Below the pieces are notes generated by a model, which saw only the letters and a program-made list of their open reading frames with translations, was not told the DNA's origin and did not search any database. Below are positions 8,240-16,625 of a stretch of DNA of 64,000 nt, piece after piece. Numbering within the stretch: the stretch's first letter is position 1; each line of letters begins with the position of its first letter. A program made the position numbers and the translations under genes. This DNA comes from an uncultured Bacteroidales bacterium (lineage in GTDB: Bacteria > Bacteroidota > Bacteroidia > Bacteroidales > Bacteroidaceae), in NCBI GenBank assembly GCA_902801325.1, contig CADCHQ010000005.1:62001-126000 (forward strand), in the 5' to 3' direction.

Positions 8240-9315
8240 AGTGCCAATAGTTTTATATATGATTGTACAAATTTGTCTTTCGAAAACAAATACTCTGCGT
8301 GCTTACGGTTATTAATGGAGAATGCTTGATATTCTGCATCTTTGAGGGACATCATTCGCTCAAGTGCCATGGCTATACTGTTTGTGTCATGTGGGTTGAA
8401 GAGGAAGCCATTTATTCCTTCTTCTACATAGCGACTATTGTCACACACCTTACTGCATGCAATAGGGAGTCCACATGCCATTGCCTCACAAATCACATTG
8501 GGTGTTCCTTCATAAAATGAGGGCAAGCAGAAATAGTCTGCCTTTTGATACTTCTCTAATATTTTGTTTGTTTTCTCCTTTAGTTCTATATAATCGATAA
8601 GGCCAAGATACTCGATTTTTTGCTTACATTTATTGATATAATCCATATGTGCTGTGTTTAGTCCATACCAACTAATATGGAAGCAAAATCCTTTAGACTT
8701 CAACGCTGCTACAGCATCTATAAATCCTAGAGTATTTTTAGAGGGCCAAATAGATGCCGCAATCATAATTTCTGGCACTTTCCGTCGATTCTTTTTTAAC
8801 GTAGGAACAAAATATGTTAGGTCTACAAAATTGGGGATGGTATATACTTTGTCTTTTAACTTTGGGAAAAACGAACATATATATTCTTCTTGTGAATAGG
8901 AATTAGGGACCACATAGTCTGCTATTCTAAAAAGATTAAATCTTATTATCTCATTTTTCCCAGTATGTTGGGTAGTATTTCTTTCGGATACTATCAGTTT
9001 GAATTTGCGATTAAATATGTGAGCCATACAGGCACATATCGAAGGCGTTTCCAAATAGGAAATTACCACATCAGGTTCCGTTTTACGGATATAGCGTGCT
9101 ATATGCCATATTCTGGAAACCGATTTTTTAGCCTTATTTAGGTATACATATGGTATGTCATTGGCTAATAGATAATCTGCATAGAAACAATAATCATGAT
9201 AATACGCCACTGATACTTTGTATCCTTTTTCTTTTAAAAACACAGCGAGCCCAACCAATTGCCGCTGTGCTCCGCCTGGACCGAGTGAGTCTATGAGACA
9301 TAGTATGTGTTTCAT
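8236..9315 (-). CDS. Glycosyltransferase family 4
   Basis: GT-B glycosyltransferase of 359 residues. The start at 9315 gives MKHILCLIDSLGPGGAQRQL, the standard GPGGAxR N-terminal motif; the longer reading from 9387 adds 24 residues that overlap the neighbouring gene. The C-terminal donor-binding motif is FYEGTPNVICEAMACGLPIA. It lies 7 bp after the TupA-like gene and overlaps the next acetyltransferase by 4 bp. Acts in repeat-unit assembly on undecaprenyl diphosphate; sugar unknown. Confidence 0.9.
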   Translation of the reverse strand: MKHILCLIDSLGPGGAQRQLVGLAVFLKEKGYKVSVAYYHDYCFYADYLLANDIPYVYLNKAKKSVSRIWHIARYIRKTEPDVVISYLETPSICACMAHIFNRKFKLIVSERNTTQHTGKNEIIRFNLFRIADYVVPNSYSQEEYICSFFPKLKDKVYTIPNFVDLTYFVPTLKKNRRKVPEIMIAASIWPSKNTLGFIDAVAALKSKGFCFHISWYGLNTAHMDYINKCKQKIEYLGLIDYIELKEKTNKILEKYQKADYFCLPSFYEGTPNVICEAMACGLPIACSKVCDNSRYVEEGINGFLFNPHDTNSIAMALERMMSLKDAEYQAFSINNRKHAEYLFSKDKFVQSYIKLLAL

Positions 9316-9322
9316 AATCCAA

Positions 9323-10231
9323 TTACGACATTTCATGCGGAAGGACGAGCCATGATCCAAGAGTTCGGTCATACTCTTCGGGTTCAAAGCTACTCATACC
9401 TCCAGCAGGGAAAAAAGTTAGTTCTCCAAAATACACTTGGCCATTAATTATATAAAAATCAGTCCGAATAAATGGTATGTCTTTGGATAGTAATTTTGCA
9501 AAACGTATCATTTCATCTAACTCTTTTGGACGATTATGTCCTCCGGGATTGTCTCGATTTGGTCGCTTCATATTTAGATGTTCCCATTCTGTTGAATAAA
9601 AATCCTCAGACAATCCTTTTTTTGAGAATCGATCTCTGCAAAGTAGTATGAATTTGGGGGTGCCATTGAAACAATGTATTTTATAATCTTCCAACTCCTG
9701 GCCATCGTTTGTCATATATTGCTCTGCAATAATACGTTTCTTGACATTTTTGTAGGGCCATTCACGAAATTCTTTATAAATATCGCTTTTTAAGGAAACG
9801 GAAAGTTTGTGTATTGCATCGTCTTTATTGAATGTTGCTTTATTCTTACATATGATAACACCACAGCCTCCTCCTCCATGGGTGGTCTTTAGCACAAATT
9901 GTTGCGGCAGCAAATCCCATTCTATATCATCAGGGCTGTCCCATACACCCAGCGTAGGAATAGTATGTTCCCTTCCAATAATCTCTGCCACATAATTCTT
10001 AACTGAATACTTATCTACCATCATGGTGTATTCTGGTCGCCGGTCATATAATTTCAACCACTGTAGTTTCTCATTAAATGTTAAGGGATGATGAAGATGT
10101 AAAACTTTGCCTAATTTAAAGAAATAGTATAATCGTAGATACACACTATCTGAATAAAGGAAGTGTGTCTTCTTGACTATTCCTAAAAATAAACGACTGG
10201 GATGCTTTATAAAGTTAAGTATTGGTTGCAT
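9323..10231 (-). CDS. TupA-like ATP-grasp protein
   Basis: The protein shows LTFNEKLQWLKLYDRRPEY, VDKYSVKNYV, FVLKTTHGGGGCGVIICK and EDYKIHCFNG, in that order. This is the signature set of the ATP-grasp TupA-like family, often mislabelled as glycosyltransferase. ATP-grasp ligases join a carboxylate to an amine. TupA itself comes from teichuronopeptide synthesis, so a plausible job is attaching an amino acid to a uronic acid, which fits the galacturonate-type genes at 19-22.5 kb. I took the ATG at 10231, just after the upstream wzy stop at 10239, over the longer reading from 10294. Role is inferred from the family. Confidence 0.8.
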   Translation of the reverse strand: MQPILNFIKHPSRLFLGIVKKTHFLYSDSVYLRLYYFFKLGKVLHLHHPLTFNEKLQWLKLYDRRPEYTMMVDKYSVKNYVAEIIGREHTIPTLGVWDSPDDIEWDLLPQQFVLKTTHGGGGCGVIICKNKATFNKDDAIHKLSVSLKSDIYKEFREWPYKNVKKRIIAEQYMTNDGQELEDYKIHCFNGTPKFILLCRDRFSKKGLSEDFYSTEWEHLNMKRPNRDNPGGHNRPKELDEMIRFAKLLSKDIPFIRTDFYIINGQVYFGELTFFPAGGMSSFEPEEYDRTLGSWLVLPHEMS

Positions 10232-10238
10232 AGAATAA

Positions 10239-11417
10239 TTAGTCAGATAGAATAGATAACCCCTGCTTATCTCGGTACTCGAGGCCAAGGACAATTCCTA
10301 TTTCCATTGAAAGAAATGAAAAAATATTGTTAGTGAATCCCATTGAGTACAAAGACTTTGAAAACCAAATAAAAAACACTGCAAGAAGGGCGTAGAACAA
10401 TTGAGGATTTTGTCTGTTTCTCCGAACAGCTCTCACCATACAAATAAAGAATATAAGATATGAAATAATACCCAAGACTCCAAAATCGATTAATATCTCT
10501 AACCAGTCATTGTGTGCACGGATTCCAATTAAATTGGTAGTTCCATCTGTACCAAATCCGAAAAATACATTTATAGATTCTGCATTAAACCATGTATTCA
10601 TTGCTGCGGCGTATATTGCATCCCTACCAGACGTATCTCCTTCAATCGTCTTAGCAATACGACTCACCAAATAATCACTATTCATCATTGTATAATAAGC
10701 AAAATACGAGATGGCTAATACCGTCATCACAATAAACACCTCACTGAAAAAAGACTGTTTTGATTTTATGCTCATGCGAGCAAGCAGATAAAAAGGTAGT
10801 GCTGCAGAGATAATGTTGCCACGTTTGGCTCCATATATAATAAAGAAAATAATGATAACGGATACACCTATTGTAATCCATTTGTTACGAACAAAAAAAA
10901 GAAGAGGAATGATTACAAGAAAAATGGTAGAGTTATTAATGGTAAAGTATCCAGGTTCACCAGACAAGGTTTTCTCTATAAGAACGCTCTCCGCATGGGT
11001 AAAGTAAAAATATCCGGCGATGCAACTTAATATAAGGAAAATTGTCAATGAGCGGCGAGTTATAGCTCCATTAGCGGTTATTACAAAGAAGAGGGGTATT
11101 GGCAGCATAGAACACAGAACATTTCCAAAGTTTGTTGATTCTGGGGTTTGCCACGTAAAAGAGAACAAGAAATAAATGACATTTAGAGCAACAAAAAGAA
11201 GCATACTTCGTTCAACGGCCGTTAATTTGAATTTAGTCAGATGTATGAGAATACCAATAAAACTCAAGCAGACCAATCCTAACCTCCAAACGATAGGTGG
11301 AAATGGAAACCAGTGATATACAAGGAAACCAAGCATGCAAAAGAAAGCAAAATTCCTTAATATTAAGTACTTAGTTGGAGTCTTATAATGCTCCAATGAA
11401 TGATTGTTATGTGACAT
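10239..11417 (-). CDS. wzy: O-antigen polymerase/ligase (Wzy-like membrane protein)
   Basis: 392 residues, almost entirely hydrophobic segments, with about ten to twelve membrane spans. The long periplasmic loop near residues 230-310 contains FFGFGTDGTTNLIGIRAHND and then WLEILIDFGVLG. The H-N-x-x-L/W-E element there is the hallmark of the O-antigen ligase/polymerase family. In a Wzx/Wzy locus this is the polymerase that joins repeat units at the periplasmic face. It follows capA by 5 bp. It could instead be a WaaL-type ligase, but no other polymerase is present, so Wzy is preferred. Confidence 0.83.
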   Translation of the reverse strand: MSHNNHSLEHYKTPTKYLILRNFAFFCMLGFLVYHWFPFPPIVWRLGLVCLSFIGILIHLTKFKLTAVERSMLLFVALNVIYFLFSFTWQTPESTNFGNVLCSMLPIPLFFVITANGAITRRSLTIFLILSCIAGYFYFTHAESVLIEKTLSGEPGYFTINNSTIFLVIIPLLFFVRNKWITIGVSVIIIFFIIYGAKRGNIISAALPFYLLARMSIKSKQSFFSEVFIVMTVLAISYFAYYTMMNSDYLVSRIAKTIEGDTSGRDAIYAAAMNTWFNAESINVFFGFGTDGTTNLIGIRAHNDWLEILIDFGVLGIISYLIFFICMVRAVRRNRQNPQLFYALLAVFFIWFSKSLYSMGFTNNIFSFLSMEIGIVLGLEYRDKQGLSILSD

Positions 11418-11422
11418 ATCAA

Positions 11423-12538
11423 TTAATCAGTATTTAGATTGTGTAATACCTTATCTCGATGTGATTCACACTGCAGTAGATTAAGCAGTTTCTTCTTTTT
11501 GTTATTGCTCAAAAATGAAGGAAGCAAACCTAATAAATATAACTTATTTAGGATGCGACCTCGATATGGCTCAAAGGCCATGTGTATGTTTTTTTTGTTT
11601 CTGGAATAATAGGCATAAGTTTCTTCCTGAAGCTTTTGGGGAGAGGAAATGATGCTATTAAGTTCCTTTATCCGTTCTTCAAAACCTTTCCGGTCAGATA
11701 ATAACATGACCTTTGGCTCTTTTCTGCATTGTTCATAAGGGTAGAGTTCTATCTTAATCTCATCAGAAAAGTTGATATTTACCATATATCCATAACACCA
11801 CAGTTCAGGAAGATATCCTTGTTTGTCAAAGCAGAAATTTCCTAAACCATAAACGATGGGCTTGCCATTATAATATTCATACCCACTATAGCAGTGTTGA
11901 TGATGATTTACTACTGCATCAGCTCCAGCATCTATAAAGAAACGGTAGGTCTCTTGCATGCGAGGACTTGGCAACTGCCACATCTCATGTCCACCATGAA
12001 TTATAACTAGAACATAGTCTGCTTTGTCTCGGGCTTCTTTTATGGAATAATATTGTTGAATTGGATTTAAAGGATTACTGCCAGCAGTTGTTTCTGTGGC
12101 AATGCTGAATTCATGTTCGCAGCAATTTATTATAGCAAGCGTTTCTCCATTGATTTTTTTATATAAGACTTTTGAGGCTTCTTGAAAATCCAAACCTCCA
12201 CCAACAATGTCTAAACCGTATTTTCTGCATGCCTGCAAAGTGTTCTCAACGCCTTCTTTGCCATAGTCAAGAAAATGATTGTTAGCCAAAGTGACACAGT
12301 CAAATCCAGCCCATTTTATTGCCTTTACGCCCTTTGTAGTACATCTTAGGCGAGGACCACATTTTGTAATAGCCTCTTCAGTACCCTTTGTAACGGGACA
12401 CTCAAAATTTACTATGGAAAAATCTGCATGCGCTGTCTCTTCATGTATTTCAGATAATACCGAGGCATAATCCTCCAGTTCAAGAGTTTGCGCTACACGA
12501 TCACGTGGGCAAAAATCGCCTGCTATTAAGACTTTCAT
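11423..12538 (-). CDS. CapA-family metallophosphatase-like protein
   Basis: 371 residues. MKVLIAGDFCPRDR at the N-terminus, VNFECPVT, TLANNHFLDYG and VVNHHQHCYSG are the metal-ligand motifs of the PGA_cap (CapA) family, related to calcineurin-like phosphoesterases. CapA is required for poly-gamma-glutamate capsule export or synthesis in Bacillus; many homologues occur in polysaccharide loci with unproven function. No signal peptide is visible, unlike membrane-anchored Bacillus CapA. It is co-transcribed with the TupA-like ligase two genes on, so a link to peptide or amino-acid decoration is possible. Confidence 0.85.
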   Translation of the reverse strand: MKVLIAGDFCPRDRVAQTLELEDYASVLSEIHEETAHADFSIVNFECPVTKGTEEAITKCGPRLRCTTKGVKAIKWAGFDCVTLANNHFLDYGKEGVENTLQACRKYGLDIVGGGLDFQEASKVLYKKINGETLAIINCCEHEFSIATETTAGSNPLNPIQQYYSIKEARDKADYVLVIIHGGHEMWQLPSPRMQETYRFFIDAGADAVVNHHQHCYSGYEYYNGKPIVYGLGNFCFDKQGYLPELWCYGYMVNINFSDEIKIELYPYEQCRKEPKVMLLSDRKGFEERIKELNSIISSPQKLQEETYAYYSRNKKNIHMAFEPYRGRILNKLYLLGLLPSFLSNNKKKKLLNLLQCESHRDKVLHNLNTD

Positions 12539-12564
12539 CCTTTCAATAATTAAAAAAACTCTAA

Positions 12565-13509
12565 TTATCCTTGAACAGGTATACCAAACATTAATTTATT
12601 AAATAGAAATCCAAGGGAATGTATGGCTGTTTTTCTCTTATTAGAAAATAAGTTGAAAAATTGTCTCTTAAAAAATATCCAGTTAGTCTCGTCAGAAAAA
12701 GAGAATGAGGTTCGACAATCTAAACAATTGGGATTATTACAAAGTGTAATCTTTATATCCTTCCTAAACATGTCTCTCTCTTTACTCAAAGACTTTTTCA
12801 TGTCTGTAATAATGGCATAACCATTACCAACAAACCCTTCAGAAAGTTTAGATGCACTAACAATATCATCTACATATTGTTTAAACCCTGTTCTACAAAA
12901 GACGGTATTTGGTGTATCATACCATTTCTTTTTACCATCTTCATAAAGAAACAAGCCGTATTTCAACTTTGTTTGATAATACCCTTTTTCCTTTAAGATA
13001 TCATCAAAGGCGATATGAGTACTACCCACAAATGGTTCTCCACCAATTCTGAGGCACTTACACCCTAAATCCTCTATTGCCTCTTGCAACAACCAATAAC
13101 CAGACTTGTTGTGTGTATGGTTCTTAGTGAGATATTCGGAATATTTTCCAATTACGATAAAAGGGAATTCAAGTTTTTGGGAAATCCTCGCTTCGGGTAA
13201 AGTCAAGGCCAAAGTTGGTATGGCACCGGTTGTAGGTTTGGGTACGTTGGTTGATGAATAAACTTCATTTCTATGGAACCACCGTAATTGTCTAATATGT
13301 TTATGTGGAAATGCTGTCATAATGATAGTGCCATCATTTCCAACAACCCTTTCCAATGCTTTTATGAAACTTATGGGCCCATTTTCAATAGAACCTATCG
13401 CCTTATATGACACTCTTAAGAATAATGTATCTCCTTTTGATACGCCAAGTTTTTCTAGGTCTTCTTCAATTTTTCTCTGTGTATGTTTTTCTTGTTCCAT
13501 TTGCTTCAT
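12565..13509 (-). CDS. AAC(3)-family N-acetyltransferase, probably sugar-modifying
   Basis: 314 residues. The family core LGVSKGDTLFLRVSYKAIG, GTIIMTAFPH, FPFIVIGKY and the later HIAFDD region (TGAIP and GGEPFVGSTHIAF) match the aminoglycoside 3-N-acetyltransferase fold. This family uses acetyl-CoA to acetylate amines. In a surface-polysaccharide operon it more likely modifies an aminosugar than an antibiotic. The C-terminus adds about 60 residues with a cysteine pair (NPNCLDC) not typical of resistance enzymes. It lies 5 bp upstream-adjacent to the CitE-like gene, in one transcription unit. Confidence 0.78.
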   Translation of the reverse strand: MKQMEQEKHTQRKIEEDLEKLGVSKGDTLFLRVSYKAIGSIENGPISFIKALERVVGNDGTIIMTAFPHKHIRQLRWFHRNEVYSSTNVPKPTTGAIPTLALTLPEARISQKLEFPFIVIGKYSEYLTKNHTHNKSGYWLLQEAIEDLGCKCLRIGGEPFVGSTHIAFDDILKEKGYYQTKLKYGLFLYEDGKKKWYDTPNTVFCRTGFKQYVDDIVSASKLSEGFVGNGYAIITDMKKSLSKERDMFRKDIKITLCNNPNCLDCRTSFSFSDETNWIFFKRQFFNLFSNKRKTAIHSLGFLFNKLMFGIPVQG

Positions 13510-13513
13510 TCTG

Positions 13514-14395
13514 TTATTTGTTTTTTAATAAACTGTTTTTGTGCAGAATATCTTGTGCCATTTTAAGCATTGGCGGGCCAATAAACTTGTTATCTTTAAC
13601 GGCAACACCCTTTCCTTCAGCCTTCGCTTCATCTGTGAGCCGTACCATTTCTTCTGCCCATGCGATTTCTTCTTCGGAGGGTGAAAAATAGTGGTTTACC
13701 AAAGGTAGTTCTTTGGGGTTAAGAACTAGCATACCATCAAAACCAAGATTCTTGGAAAGAATAAGATTCCTCTCCAAATCCTCCAAGTCATGTACTTTGA
13801 TGTGAACAGTATCAATTGGGATAACTCCTGTAGCCCTTGCTGCATTTACGATGGCATTCCGTGCATAAAAAATACTCTCTCCTTTGTCATCATGCTTGCC
13901 TCTTAAGTCTGTCACATAGTCTTCACAACCGAAAGCAACTGCTATGACACGAGTACAAGCTTGACATATTTCCTTGATATTGACAATTGCTCCAGCTGTT
14001 TCAATCAAAGGAATCAATTTAAAAGTTCCGACCGGAATATTTTTTTCGTATTCGATAGTTTCAAGTAGTTTGCCGACGAAATAGACATCCTCCTCTTTCG
14101 TTGATTTCGGATACATAAAACCTGCAATGCCAGGTATAGTCAACTGATAGAGGTCTTTTAAAAGTTCACCACTCTCACGATCATTGACTCGTGGGAATAT
14201 GACCTTGTCTTGTGCCTCTGGGCGTTTGACAAAAACCTTGATATTATCACGCGCCTGTTGTTTGTCAACTATAGGGACAGAATCTTCTATATCAAGTAAC
14301 AGCACGTCAGCATTTCGACGAAGTGAGCTATCTAGTAGCTTTTGGTTGTGCGCAGGCACAAACATCAAACTACGCATTAAATAATTCTCATTCAT
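13514..14395 (-). CDS. HpcH/HpaI aldolase/citrate lyase beta (CitE-like)
   Basis: 293 residues, TIM-barrel. RSLMFVPAHN at the N-terminus, LLLDIEDSVP, VIFPRVNDRESG, LIPLIETAGA and AFGCEDYVTDL are the CitE-family signatures, including the metal-binding Glu and Asp. CitE-like stand-alone enzymes cleave or form malyl-CoA and related 3-hydroxyacyl-CoA thioesters. No other citrate lyase subunits are nearby. It is followed by AAC(3) and preceded by a MaoC-like hydratase, so I infer synthesis of a CoA-linked hydroxy- or unsaturated diacid used to acylate a sugar. The direction and substrate are not readable from sequence. Confidence 0.85.
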   Translation of the reverse strand: MNENYLMRSLMFVPAHNQKLLDSSLRRNADVLLLDIEDSVPIVDKQQARDNIKVFVKRPEAQDKVIFPRVNDRESGELLKDLYQLTIPGIAGFMYPKSTKEEDVYFVGKLLETIEYEKNIPVGTFKLIPLIETAGAIVNIKEICQACTRVIAVAFGCEDYVTDLRGKHDDKGESIFYARNAIVNAARATGVIPIDTVHIKVHDLEDLERNLILSKNLGFDGMLVLNPKELPLVNHYFSPSEEEIAWAEEMVRLTDEAKAEGKGVAVKDNKFIGPPMLKMAQDILHKNSLLKNK

Positions 14396-14406
14396 AATTT
14401 TTATAG

Positions 14407-14868
14407 TTAAATAACTCTTTTTTTCACAAGTACATTACGACGGAAAGAGATAACATCCTCACCATGCTGGTTATAACCGATGGTTTCCACATAGATGATA
14501 CCACGGTCGGGTTTTGATTTCGACTCTCGCTTGCTAATGATACGAGTACGAGCATAAATCGTGTCACCGATGAAGGTCGGTGCTAAATGCTTTATGTCTT
14601 CGTAGCCAAGATTGGCAATAGCTTTACCACTTATGTCTGGTACTGTCATTCCCACTACAAGCGAGAACACCAACGTACCCACCACAAGTGGTCGTCCGTG
14701 TTGGTTGTGACTAGCATAGTCCACATTGGTGTGTACGGGGTGATGATTCATCGTTAAGAGAGAGAAAAAGTTGTTGTCACTCTCAAAGATAGTCTTAGAA
14801 AGGGCGTGCTTAATTTCTTCGCCTTCTACAAATTCTTCGAAATATAAACCTAAAACTGATTGATTCAT
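14407..14868 (-). CDS. MaoC-like (hot-dog) dehydratase
   Basis: 153 residues of single hot-dog fold. GLYFEEFVEGEEI near the N-terminus, NHHPVHTNVDYA and PDISGKAIANLGYEDI are typical of MaoC-like enoyl-CoA hydratases; the Asp/Asn-His pair (HHPVHTN) is present. It starts within the last four bases of the flippase gene (ATGA overlap) and precedes the CitE-like gene by 11 bp. MaoC plus CitE is the pairing found in mesaconyl/malyl-CoA metabolism, and a role in making an unusual acyl group for the polysaccharide is inferred. Confidence 0.85.
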   Translation of the reverse strand: MNQSVLGLYFEEFVEGEEIKHALSKTIFESDNNFFSLLTMNHHPVHTNVDYASHNQHGRPLVVGTLVFSLVVGMTVPDISGKAIANLGYEDIKHLAPTFIGDTIYARTRIISKRESKSKPDRGIIYVETIGYNQHGEDVISFRRNVLVKKRVI

Positions 14869-16397
14869 TTCCTTTTGAATATTTTAGTTTGAATTGTTGC
14901 GAGTATAAATTTGCGTTCTCCAGATGTTAATCCTAACAAATAGATTGAGAATAAAATAATTACTGTGAACGCTATTGTTCCCAGAGTCTTTATCAGGAGA
15001 CCACTGGTTTCAACATAATTATTAAAAAATAAATAAAATGGCAGCGTAATTACAATAACTTTTGTTGCTGGTATTATAGTTTGAGTAAAGAATTTTGGCA
15101 CAGCAATTGATGCCTGTCTGTTTGCAAAAAACAGACGAACCCCAATCACAAGAAAAGAGACTCCAATCTTTGTATAGAAAATAAACATGGGAGATAAGCC
15201 CCGACTAAGAAACAACCAAGTTAATATGATATTTAGAGAAATAAATAAACTTACAAAAATCTGATAATATTTGTTTTGTCCAGTAGCTAAGATAGCCATA
15301 ACTAGTGGCATACTTATGGCTTCCAAATATGATGACCAAATAACCAACTTGCAGAAAATCGCAGAGTAATCAGGTACTGTTTCTAACCATACATCTAATA
15401 TAAAATTAATATTTAGTAAAATAGGCATAGAAATAAAATACAGAAGGAAAAATGAAGACTTAGATGATTTATATACTAAGTTCCTCATATTATCATATTG
15501 TTCTGCAGCATAGCTTTTCATAATCTGTGGACGAAATGACGTCTGGAAATTATGAACAAACATGGTTATAGCTCCGTTTACTTGATTTGTAATTGCAATA
15601 GAAGCATTAAGAACAACACCAAAAAATACGTTTGCAACCATATTAACTCCTTGAGTCGTTAGTATTTGGGCAATTTGACCACAAATATTCCACCCCATAA
15701 AGCCCGAAAGTGCTTTAAAAATATGTTGATTCCACATCAAATGTATTTTACAACCGTTTAGATTTTTGGAAACAAATGCAGAATACAACAAAAACACCAA
15801 TATGTGTACCCCAAGCATGAGGACTGAATATAAAATAAGTTTATCTGAGTTTATCCATAACAACACATAAGTTAGTCCAAGTTTCAGGAATACATCAAAT
15901 ATGCTTAAATATGCGAATACATCCATTCTTTCATAGGCAAAGATAGCTGAATTATAAGGAACCTGTATAATACTAAAGAAAGTACTTAAGACAACACATT
16001 GATATGCGCAATTAGCAGCAAACATTCGCCCCTCAGGAATGTTAAGTTTACAATTAATGAGCCATAAGCCTATTGTCTCTGCGAGCAGGATAACCATAAT
16101 GCCTATAATTACATGGATATTCATAGACATATTAAAAACGCTGTTTAGATCGCCCCCTTCCTTTTTCCCCAACTCAACATTGAAAAATCTTTGAGTTGCC
16201 ATTGACATCGCACTATTGAAAAATCCCAAAAAGGCGACGGCGCCTGCAACGACATTATATGTCCCATAATCTTCTATGCCAAGAACTTTAAGTACAATTC
16301 TTGACATATATATTGTTACCACCATGATGAGTATCATCCTAATGTATAGCATCATAGTGTTCTTAGCAATGCGCTTTGTATTTATATTATCTGACAT
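14865..16397 (-). CDS. wzx: Polysaccharide flippase (Wzx-like, MOP superfamily)
   Basis: 510 residues with about twelve to fourteen hydrophobic segments. The start NTKRIAKNTMMLYIRMILIM, VLKVLGIEDYGTYNVVAGAV and the mid-protein NQVNGAITMFVHNFQTSFRP are characteristic of Wzx-type translocases. It flips the undecaprenyl-linked repeat unit across the inner membrane. About 230 bp of AT-rich DNA without an ORF separate it from the beta-helix gene upstream, the largest gap in the run between 0.5 and 19 kb. A secondary promoter could lie there, but I see no clear TAnnTTTG with a spaced TTTG. Confidence 0.9.
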   Translation of the reverse strand: MSDNINTKRIAKNTMMLYIRMILIMVVTIYMSRIVLKVLGIEDYGTYNVVAGAVAFLGFFNSAMSMATQRFFNVELGKKEGGDLNSVFNMSMNIHVIIGIMVILLAETIGLWLINCKLNIPEGRMFAANCAYQCVVLSTFFSIIQVPYNSAIFAYERMDVFAYLSIFDVFLKLGLTYVLLWINSDKLILYSVLMLGVHILVFLLYSAFVSKNLNGCKIHLMWNQHIFKALSGFMGWNICGQIAQILTTQGVNMVANVFFGVVLNASIAITNQVNGAITMFVHNFQTSFRPQIMKSYAAEQYDNMRNLVYKSSKSSFFLLYFISMPILLNINFILDVWLETVPDYSAIFCKLVIWSSYLEAISMPLVMAILATGQNKYYQIFVSLFISLNIILTWLFLSRGLSPMFIFYTKIGVSFLVIGVRLFFANRQASIAVPKFFTQTIIPATKVIVITLPFYLFFNNYVETSGLLIKTLGTIAFTVIILFSIYLLGLTSGERKFILATIQTKIFKRK

Positions 16398-16625
16398 TTT
16401 ACTTTATTTATTTGGAGATTACCAAACGACCATTTTGTTTATTTTCCCATTAACTACATCACAACTGGGTAATAAATTAAGATTATGCCCCCAATCCTTC
16501 AATTTCTATTTCTCTATTGTTTTGTTATTAATATTTGTTTTTGTACAAATCTATCTGTTAAGAACTCAAACTAATTTTACAATGTACCATTTTAATTACA
16601 ATGTCACTTTTTACTCTCTGTTAAA

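Noticed and set aside
12565..13509. Aminoglycoside resistance gene
   Set aside because: The fold is AAC(3), but the gene is inside a capsule operon, has an extra C-terminal cysteine region, and other polysaccharide acyltransferases surround it.
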